A DNA stretch of 9,606 bases from Flavobacteriaceae bacterium. GTDB lineage: Bacteria; Bacteroidota; Bacteroidia; Flavobacteriales; Flavobacteriaceae. The position numbers were made by a program, and so were the translations under genes. The notes below the pieces were generated by a model, which searched no databases, was not told where the DNA came from, and saw only the letters and a list, made by a program, of their open reading frames with translations. Of this stretch, positions 1-7,100 are shown piece after piece (position 1 is the stretch's first letter; the number at the start of each line of letters is the position of its first letter). The stretch covers positions 1 to 9,606 of the forward strand of contig JAUWLK010000085.1 in the NCBI GenBank assembly GCA_030613745.1. The letters are read 5' to 3'.

Positions 1-18
1 TTTTATATCAATAATGTG

Positions 19-39
19 AAACTGAAACAAGTTCAGTTT
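19..39 (-). terminator. Small hairpin just downstream of the Asp-box protein gene, possible terminator
   Basis: An 8-bp perfect inverted repeat (AAACTGAA / TTCAGTTT) encloses a 5-nt loop. It begins 9 nt beyond the stop codon of the minus-strand gene that ends at 48. This is where a terminator would sit. However, the bases that follow on the minus strand (CACATTATTG...) are not a T run, so it is weak as a classical intrinsic terminator. Its core (TGAAACAAGTTCAG followed by TGAC or similar) resembles a hairpin that I recall recurring between genes in Flavobacteriaceae. That resemblance is from memory and is not shown by this window. Confidence 0.4.
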
Positions 40-47
40 GACGAAAA

Positions 48-3000
48 TTATTTTACAAATTCTTCAAATGATTTTAAATCTAATTCATTTAAAAATTTAA
101 CTTTTTTCTTGATTTTGGCATAATCTTTTTTAGATTTTGAAAAACGGTCTTCAATAATACTTAAATTTTCTAATTCAGCATTTGAAGGTTTGTCATAACT
201 ACCGGCAATTTTACTATATAAATCTGCCATTTTTTCTCTTAGTTGAGGCTTAGCAGAACCTACATAATTATCTCCTGTGGTAATTACTAAAGACTCTTTT
301 AGTTTAGTTAAAGCCTCAATCGTTTTTTTCTTTACAGATTTTTCCAAAATAGCATCTAATTCATAAACCATGTATGCTAAGTCTTGTGTCATGTCATACA
401 TTTTCATTGTCGTTTTGTGTTTTAAAACTCTATCATTTGCAGTTAAATTTGATTTAGGGTCATAAATTACTTCAACATTATGTTCGTAAGTTTCTTTACC
501 CTTTTTTAGGACAACTTTGTAAATCCCAGCTTCAACTTTAGGTGAAGTAAAACCTCCATAGCTAAATGTTTTTCCTTTGGCAACTTTAGGTTGTTTTATT
601 CTGTAATTCCATTTTACAATATTGATACCTTTAGCCTTTCCTGGTCCAAGTTCTGTAATTGTATTCCCATCCATATCCTGAATTTCCATAGTCATTTTAC
701 CAAAAGTATGACGCTTTTTTAAATAATATTTTATTTGTGCAGCACGAGTAGGATTTGGTCCAACAAATTGAGTTTCTGTACCAAAATTACCTGCAAAACT
801 ACCTTCTTCAAATATTATTGTAGGTTTTGTATTGAAAAAGTGAACTTTTTTTTGTAAAACTTCTTGATTTATTTCACGTAAAGGAGAAATATCATCAATA
901 ATAATGACACCTCTACCATGAGTTCCCATTACCAAATCATTGGTTTGTTTTTGTAAATCAATAAAATGAACCGCAGCGGCAGGCATATTGTTGGTGAATT
1001 TATTCCAATTTTTTCCACCATTTATTGTGATATATAAACCAAATTCAGTTCCTAAAAACAACAAATCAGGATTTACATAATCTTCTTGAATGTTTCTTAC
1101 AAAACCTACCACATCATCAGTAATAATATTAGTCCATGTTTTACCAAAATCGGTAGTTTTGAATGCGTAAGGTTTCATGTCATTCATTGTATGTCCGTCA
1201 AAAACGGCATATGCAGTTCCTTTATCAAAAACGCTGGCTTCAATATGGTAACACCAAGTATTTTTAGGTAATCCAGTAATATTCATTGAAGTGTTTGTCC
1301 AGTTTTTTCCTCCGTCTTGAGTTATTTGTACATTTCCGTCGTCTGTACCAGCCCAAATAATATTTTCATCTAAAGGCGATTCTACTATAGTAAAAATAGT
1401 TGTATGGTTTTCGGCACCGGAGTTATCTTTTGATAATCCACCGGAACCTTCCTGTTTTTGTTTACTCTTATCATTTGTGGTTAAATCAGGTGAAATAATT
1501 TTCCAAGTATTCCCCATATCTTCAGATTTATGAACAAATTGACTTCCCATATAAAAACGATCTGGGTGGAATTTACTTAAAGCCATAGGAGCATTCCAGT
1601 TAAATCGAAGTTTTGGATATCCTTTTTGAGGAAGTGGTTGAACAGTTTTAACTCTTTTGTTATCTACATCATATCTCCAAACATTTGCTGCTCCTTGCAT
1701 TTCTGAATAAATAATGTTTTTTGTATAATGTTTTAACACTCTAAAACCATCACCACCACCAATAGAATTCCAATCTTTTGCGTTAATTCCTCCAGGAGAA
1801 GATGAAGGTCCATACCAAGAGCCATTATCTTGTAAACCGCCATAAACATTATACGGTTCAGCATCATCAACACTTACATGATAAAACTGAGATAAAGGTA
1901 AGTCTTCTACAATTTCCATAGTAGTACCGCCATTCCATGAGCGATAAACTCCACCGTCAGTTCCTGCATAAATTCTATCAGAATTATTAATATCAAAAGT
2001 AATATCGTGAATATCACTATGCATGTTTCCTAAATTTTTAAATGTTTTCCCACCATCTTTTGAAATAGATCCGCTTAAACCACCTTTAATAATTACATCA
2101 GGATTTTTAGGATCAACTACTATTCTTGAAAAGTAAAACGGACGAACAGTTATACCAAAATCGTTATTAAGTTGTTTCCAGTTTTTACCGGCATCATCAC
2201 TTCTGTATAATCCTTTCTTTTCGTCTTTTTCGGCTTCAATTACTGTGTATAGTATTTTTGGATTGGATTTGGCTACTGCAATTGCTAATCTTCCTAATTT
2301 TCCTTTCGGGAAACCGTTATGAATTTTATTCCAAGTAGTACCTCCATCAGTAGATTTGTACAGTGCACTATTTTCACCTCCAGATTCAAATGACCATCCA
2401 GTACGACGGAATTCCCACATAGAAGCATATAAAGTATTTGGATTTTCAGGATCCATTGCTAAATCAGCACAACCTGTTTTTGGATTTACATATAAAATTT
2501 TATTCCAAGTTGTACCACCATCTGTAGTTTTATAAACTCCACGATCTTCACTATCACCCCAAAGTGCACCTAAAACGGCTACGTAAATTTCTTTAGAATT
2601 TTTAGGGTTTACAATAATATTTGCAATACGTTCAGAATTTTCAAAACCAATCTTTTTCCAATTAGAACCACCATCAACAGATTTGTACATACCATCACCA
2701 ATAGAAACACTATTACGAGGCCATGTTTCACCTGTACCAACATAAATAGTATTGTCAGGGTCATTTGGATCAAGAGCTACTGCTCCAATAGATTGGCAAT
2801 AATCATCAAAAATTGAATTAAAAGTCGTTCCACCATCGTTAGATTTCCATACACCGCCACCAGCAGTACCTGCATAAATAATACGGTTGTTTGTTGGATG
2901 ATTTTCTAAATCATTAATGCGGCCACTCATTAGTGCAGGTCCAATTTGTCTTGCAGTTAAGTCTCCAAAAAGTTCTTTACCTTTTAGTGTAATTTCTTGT

Positions 3001-3065
3001 TGTGCATTACTATTGTAGGGTAAAACTCCAAATAATAAAGCAATTAATAAAATTATTTTTCTCAT
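48..3065 (-). CDS. Exported Asp-box (BNR/sortilin-like) beta-propeller protein, function unassigned
   Basis: This is a 1005-residue exported protein of the VPS10/sortilin-like BNR family, often annotated as glycosyl hydrolase or exo-alpha-sialidase without proof. Residues 1-21 form a signal peptide (MRK, hydrophobic core, likely cleavage after NSNA before QQE). At least eleven Asp-box-like motifs (S-x-D-G-G-x-T-W type) follow, at about residues 75, 129, 180, 238, 289, 335, 376, 514, 582, 637 and 680, which fits one or two beta-propellers. Family hallmarks include GTGETWPRNSVS (110-121) and GTHGRG...DDISPLR (714-730). Residues about 770-870 look like an Ig/FlgD-like beta domain (GxNxVxWxxR, then AGIYKVVL). 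About 870-1005 is charged and mostly helical. I see no type IX secretion C-terminal domain and no lipobox, so a periplasmic location is likely. The start is supported by the signal peptide directly after ATG. The nearest upstream gene on the same strand ends 67 nt away. Asp-boxes are structural, so no substrate or reaction can be assigned. Confidence 0.9.
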   Translation of the reverse strand: MRKIILLIALLFGVLPYNSNAQQEITLKGKELFGDLTARQIGPALMSGRINDLENHPTNNRIIYAGTAGGGVWKSNDGGTTFNSIFDDYCQSIGAVALDPNDPDNTIYVGTGETWPRNSVSIGDGMYKSVDGGSNWKKIGFENSERIANIIVNPKNSKEIYVAVLGALWGDSEDRGVYKTTDGGTTWNKILYVNPKTGCADLAMDPENPNTLYASMWEFRRTGWSFESGGENSALYKSTDGGTTWNKIHNGFPKGKLGRLAIAVAKSNPKILYTVIEAEKDEKKGLYRSDDAGKNWKQLNNDFGITVRPFYFSRIVVDPKNPDVIIKGGLSGSISKDGGKTFKNLGNMHSDIHDITFDINNSDRIYAGTDGGVYRSWNGGTTMEIVEDLPLSQFYHVSVDDAEPYNVYGGLQDNGSWYGPSSSPGGINAKDWNSIGGGDGFRVLKHYTKNIIYSEMQGAANVWRYDVDNKRVKTVQPLPQKGYPKLRFNWNAPMALSKFHPDRFYMGSQFVHKSEDMGNTWKIISPDLTTNDKSKQKQEGSGGLSKDNSGAENHTTIFTIVESPLDENIIWAGTDDGNVQITQDGGKNWTNTSMNITGLPKNTWCYHIEASVFDKGTAYAVFDGHTMNDMKPYAFKTTDFGKTWTNIITDDVVGFVRNIQEDYVNPDLLFLGTEFGLYITINGGKNWNKFTNNMPAAAVHFIDLQKQTNDLVMGTHGRGVIIIDDISPLREINQEVLQKKVHFFNTKPTIIFEEGSFAGNFGTETQFVGPNPTRAAQIKYYLKKRHTFGKMTMEIQDMDGNTITELGPGKAKGINIVKWNYRIKQPKVAKGKTFSYGGFTSPKVEAGIYKVVLKKGKETYEHNVEVIYDPKSNLTANDRVLKHKTTMKMYDMTQDLAYMVYELDAILEKSVKKKTIEALTKLKESLVITTGDNYVGSAKPQLREKMADLYSKIAGSYDKPSNAELENLSIIEDRFSKSKKDYAKIKKKVKFLNELDLKSFEEFVK
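2322..2534 (-). repeat. Near-identical Asp-box-encoding segments within the propeller gene
   Basis: Two 39-nt segments, 2322-2360 and 2496-2534, match at 34 of 39 bases by eye. They encode YKSTDGGTTWNKI and YKTTDGGTTWNKI, the Asp-box loops of neighbouring propeller blades. Other Asp-box segments in the gene are more diverged. The likeness reflects the internal repetition of the propeller rather than a mobile repeat. Either a fairly recent blade duplication or strong constraint on this loop would explain it. Confidence 0.5.
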
Positions 3066-3088
3066 GAGAGGATGGATTAAATTAATAA

Positions 3089-3118
3089 AAAAGTCCTCAA
3101 AATATTTTGAGGACTTTT
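3089..3118 (-). terminator. Perfect 30-nt palindrome, likely intrinsic terminator of the LolA-like gene
   Basis: The 30 bases form a perfect palindrome with centre AAAATATTTT flanked by GTCCTC/GAGGAC. It can fold as a 13-bp stem with a 4-nt loop. On the minus strand a run of six T follows the GC-rich part (A run on the plus strand at 3087-3092), then TATTAATTT. This is the classic form of a Rho-independent terminator. It lies 14 nt past the stop codon of the gene at 3133-3918 and ends only 23 nt before the start codon of the next gene at 3065. On the plus strand it also ends in TTTT, but no plus-strand gene runs into it. Confidence 0.75.
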
Positions 3119-3132
3119 AATAAGTTAAGAGG

Positions 3133-3918
3133 TTATTTTTTTTCTTCAACTGGTTTTTCTTCAGTTATGTTTTCTTCTTTAGGAAAAGAAAAAGTACTAT
3201 CATCAATTTTAGGATTGAGTTCAATTGAAGTTATAGTTAATGGTGATCCTGGTTGCCCTTTAACACCTTGTGTCATAGAAAAAGGAAAATAAATACCATC
3301 AACTTCTTGATAATCACTAAAAGTAACTTCAGATATCATCCCTTTAGCTTGACCTGACTTCATTTCACTTTGAACAGCAATAGGTACAAAATTTTCAGTA
3401 TCAAAAAAGTAAAAATTAATGCTTTCTTCTTTTTTACCATCAATAGTAACAGGCTCTTTTGTTAATTTAATTTTAAAGGTTTCTGCTCCATCTATGGTTT
3501 CGTTACCTAATAATTCAACAGTATAGCCTTTTTCTTTGTAATCTATAAAAGGGTCAAGGAAATCGTTTATTTCTAATTTCATATTGGCTGTTGCTTCAGC
3601 ATCACTTTTTTCAGCTTTCATTGTCATAAAATTTGTACTCCATAAAGTTTCACCGTCAAAAACTCCTTGTTTTATTTCTTTACCTTGGAAATTGATAACA
3701 GTCATTTGCTTCCCATCTTTTAATTGTATAATTTCTAATGGTATTTCCATGCCTTGTTGGTTAACTTTAGCAACCATTTTAATACCATCAACTTTTTTTA
3801 AATTATCTATGCCACCTATATTTTCAAAATAAGTATTGATTATTTCATCAGCTGTTTGTGCGTTAATAGTAAAGCTTGTGCAAAATACTAGTAGAATTAG
3901 TGTAAATTTTTTTATCAT
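3133..3918 (-). CDS. Periplasmic LolA-like (outer-membrane lipoprotein-sorting fold) protein
   Basis: This is a 261-residue exported protein of the LolA/LolB-like family that Bacteroidota genomes commonly label outer membrane lipoprotein-sorting protein. Residues 1-20 are a signal peptide (MIKKF, hydrophobic core, cleavage probably after TINA before QTADEI). The Cys at 13 (LLVFC) has Phe before it and does not make a proper lipobox. The mature part opens with a helix (ADEIINTYFENIGGIDNLKKVDGIKM). Alternating beta strands follow, including MEIPLEIIQLKDGKQMTV, GVFDGETLWS, ESINFYFFDTENFVPIAVQ and GIYFPFSM, consistent with a half-barrel that holds a lipid or lipoprotein. The last 15 residues are a charged Glu/Lys tail. 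The start follows an A/T-rich leader with no Shine-Dalgarno. The gene is the first of a minus-strand pair and faces dnaE across a 205-nt region. The fold assignment is moderately sure. True lipoprotein transport is not shown, since many such paralogs have unknown cargo. Confidence 0.8.
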   Translation of the reverse strand: MIKKFTLILLVFCTSFTINAQTADEIINTYFENIGGIDNLKKVDGIKMVAKVNQQGMEIPLEIIQLKDGKQMTVINFQGKEIKQGVFDGETLWSTNFMTMKAEKSDAEATANMKLEINDFLDPFIDYKEKGYTVELLGNETIDGAETFKIKLTKEPVTIDGKKEESINFYFFDTENFVPIAVQSEMKSGQAKGMISEVTFSDYQEVDGIYFPFSMTQGVKGQPGSPLTITSIELNPKIDDSTFSFPKEENITEEKPVEEKK

Positions 3919-3997
3919 AATAATTTTTTTAAAGAATTGAATAAATATTTTATAGATTAATAATTATGTTTATAAGTGTACTAAATTATAAAAAGGT

Positions 3998-4030
3998 AAC
4001 ATATTTTGAATTAAAAATTTAAAATATGTT
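3998..4030. repeat. 10-bp perfect inverted repeat in the divergent region
   Basis: Left arm AACATATTTT (3998-4007) and right arm AAAATATGTT (4021-4030) are exact reverse complements, separated by a 13-nt AT-only spacer apart from one G. The arms overlap the two boxes of the candidate dnaE promoter. This could be an operator or a weak hairpin. In sequence this AT-rich, a chance origin is a real possibility. Confidence 0.4.
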
Positions 4031-4032
4031 TA
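4005..4032 (+). promoter_or_regulatory. Weak candidate Bacteroidota promoter for dnaE
   Basis: TTTG (4005-4008) and TATGTTTA (4025-4032) resemble the primary-sigma consensus known for Flavobacteria (TTG, about 19 nt, TAnnTTTG). The last base of the -7 box is A rather than G, and the 16-nt spacer is shorter than usual. Transcription would start near 4038 and leave a leader of about 85 nt before dnaE. It is the best pair I find in this region but could be chance. Confidence 0.25.
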
Positions 4033-4123
4033 AGATTGTTAATAAATAAACTAAGATTAGGAATAGTAAAATTTATTAAATCAATACTTTTAAAAACTCA
4101 TTTTTAAAGAAATATTTTATTAT

Positions 4124-7100
4124 ATGTATTTAATTTTTGATACCGAAACAACTGGTTTACCAAAAAAATGGAACGCTCCAATTACTGATACAGATAATTG
4201 GCCAAGATGCGTGCAAATTGCCTGGCAATTACATAATGAAATGGGTGAAATTGTTGAGCATCAAGATTTTTTAATAAAACCAGAAGGCTATAACATACCA
4301 TATGACGCAGAACAAATACATGGTATTTCTACTCAACTAGCTAATGAAAAAGGAATTTCGTTAAAGGAGGTATTACAACTATTTAACAAAGCTTTAGATA
4401 AAACAAAATTTGTAGTAGGTCAAAATGTGAATTTTGATTTGAATATTATGGGTTGTGAATTCCATAGACTTGGTGTAGCAACGGAGTTAAATAATTTACC
4501 AATTTTAGATACTTGTACTGAAAAAACGGCATTACTTTGTCAAATACCCGGTGGTAGATATGGTAAATTTAAATTACCAACTTTAACTGAATTACATCAA
4601 CATTTATTTAATACCCCTTTTAATGAAGCACATAATGCAACTGCTGATGTTGAAGCCACAACTCGTTGTTTTTTAGAACTTATTAGATTAAATAATTATT
4701 CTATAAATGAATTAGAAATAAACGATAGTTATTTAGAACAATTTGCAATTAAAAATCCCAATACTTTTCAACTTATTGGATTGAAACATGTAAATCTAAA
4801 AAAGGAAAGTAAGAAATTAAAAGAAAAAGAAGCCCAAAAATTTAATACTCTAAAAGAAACCTCAATTCAGGCAGATTTAGTTGATGTTCAATTTACACAC
4901 TTACATAACCATTCTCAATTTTCAATTTTACAATCAACTTCTAGTATTTCAGGATTGATTAAAGCTACAATTAAAAATAAAATGCCTGCTGTTGCATTGA
5001 CAGATACGGGTAATATGATGGGAACTTTTCTTTTTGTTAAAGAAGTTTTAAATTATAATAAAAATGCAGAAATTCCTATAAAACCTATAGTTGGATGTGA
5101 ATTTAATGTTTGTGAAAACCATTTGGATAAAAAAAACAAAGACAATGGTTATCAGGTTGTTATGCTAGCTAAAAATAAAAAAGGCTATCATAATTTAGCA
5201 AAAATGGCTTCTATGGCTTATATAGAAGGGTTTTACTATATACCACGAATTGATAAAGAAATTATCAAAAAATATAAAGAAGATATTATTGTTTTAAGTG
5301 GTAATATGAATGGTGAAATACCAAATAAAATTTTAAATATTGGTGAAAAGCAAGCTGAAGATGCACTGCTTTGGTGGAAAGAAGAATTTGGGGATGATTT
5401 TTATTTAGAACTAAATGACCATCAACAAGAAAATGAACAACATGTTAATGAAGTTATCATACAATTTTCAAAAAAGCACAATGTAAAAATTGTTGCTGCA
5501 AACAATACATTTTATTTAGATAAAGAAGATTCAACTTCACATGATATTTTACTTTGTGTAAAAGATGGTGAAAAAGTTGCAACACCAAAAGGTAGGGGTA
5601 GAGGTTTTCGATATGGTTTGACTAATGATGAGTATTATTTTAAAAGTCAGGAAGAAATGAAAATGCTTTTTCAGCATATTCCTGAAGCATTAATTAACAT
5701 TCAAGAAGTTGTTGATAAAGTTGAAATTTACAAATTGGCTCGTGAGGTATTACTGCCTAAGTTTGATTTGCCAGAAAAGTTTATAAATAAAGAAGATGAT
5801 AAAGATGGAGGGAAAAGAGGCGAAAATGCTTTTTTAAAATATTTAACTTACGAAGGAGCTAAAGAAAGATATCCAGAAATTACTGATGAAATTAAAGAAC
5901 GACTCGATTTTGAGTTGATGATTATTGAAAACACCGGATATCCAGGGTATTTTTTAATTGTAGAAGATTTTATAAAAGAAGCCCGAAAAATGGGAGTTTC
6001 TGTTGGGCCAGGTAGGGGTTCTGCAGCAGGATCAGCAGTAGCTTATTGTTTGAAAATAACCAATATTGATCCTATAAAATACAATTTACTTTTTGAGCGT
6101 TTTTTAAATCCTGACAGGGTTTCACTTCCTGATATTGATATTGATTTTGATGATGAAGGAAGGCAAAAAGTAATTGATTATGTAATCCAAAAATATGGTG
6201 TAAATCAGGTTGCTCAAATTATTACTTACGGAACAATGGCAGCAAAATCATCTATAAGAGATACAGCCAGAGTTTTAGATTTACCATTGCATGATGCTGA
6301 TAGAATCGCAAAACTAATTCCGAATGTAAAATTAAAAAATATTTTTGGTGAAGATGAAAAAAGTGTAGCAAAAATAAAAGGGCTTCGTAGCGAAGAAGCT
6401 GCAAATGTAAATGAGTTAAAAACAATTTCTGAAGGAGATGGGCTTGTCGCCGATACAATTAATCAGGCTCGAGCTTTAGAAGGTTCGGTACGTAATACAG
6501 GTACACATGCCTGTGGTGTAATTATTACGCCAGAAGATATTACGAACTTAATTCCGGTAACAACCGCTAAGGGTACAGATATGTTTGTTACCCAATTTGA
6601 TAATTCAGTTGTAGAAGATGCAGGTTTATTGAAAATGGATTTTTTGGGTTTAAAAACACTGACCTTAATAAAAGATACCGTTAAAATTGTTAAAGCTTTA
6701 CATGGTATTGATCTGGTTCCTGATGATTTTCCTTTGGATGATGAAAAAACTTTTACTTTATTTCAAAAAGGAGAAACTGTTGGTATTTTTCAATATGAAT
6801 CTCTTGGAATGCAAAAACATTTAAAGGCATTAAGACCTTCAGAATTTGCTGATCTTATTGCAATGAATGCCTTGTATCGTCCGGGGCCAATGGAATACAT
6901 TCCTTCATTTATTGAAAGAAAGCACGGTAGAGAAGAAATTGTTTATGACCTTCCTGATATGGAAGGGTTTTTAAAAGAAACTTACGGAATTACTGTTTAC
7001 CAAGAGCAAGTGATGTTATTGTCACAGAAATTAGCTGATTTCACAAAGGGTGAAGCAGATATGTTGCGTAAAGCCATGGGTAAAAAAATATTTGCTTTAC

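Larger units (their letters stand above)
3919..4123. promoter_or_regulatory. Divergent AT-rich intergenic region between the LolA-like gene and dnaE
   Basis: These 205 nt lie between two outward-facing start codons and must carry the promoters for both directions. The stretch is almost entirely A and T. I see no credible small reading frame, tRNA or riboswitch in it. It holds a 10-bp inverted repeat (3998-4030) and one weak plus-strand candidate for a Bacteroidota promoter. For the minus strand I find no convincing TTG plus TAnnTTTG pair, only single imperfect boxes. Neither start codon has a clear Shine-Dalgarno. Confidence 0.6.

Noticed and set aside
48..280. Type IX secretion C-terminal sorting domain in the propeller protein
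   Set aside because: The C-terminus is charged and helical (ending SFEEFVK). It lacks the beta-sandwich with glycine-rich and lysine-ended motifs expected of that domain.
3107..3832. Plus-strand open frames opposite the LolA-like gene (3107-3292 and 3584-3832)
   Set aside because: They are antisense to a gene with a clear signal peptide and domain pattern. They have no leader or recognisable product.
3859..3918. Lipoprotein signal in the LolA-like protein (Cys13 in LLVFC)
   Set aside because: Phe precedes the Cys and the hydrophobic core continues past it. The TINA/Q site at 20/21 is a better ordinary signal-peptidase cleavage site.
3985..3990. TATAAT on the minus strand as a promoter for the LolA-like gene
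   Set aside because: No matching -35 box lies about 17 nt upstream. The E. coli consensus is a poor guide in Bacteroidota, and such hexamers are frequent in AT-rich DNA.
6252..6458. Minus-strand open frame inside dnaE
   Set aside because: It is fully antisense to the conserved polymerase core. Its Leu/His-rich composition is the mirror of the coding frame, and it has no family resemblance.
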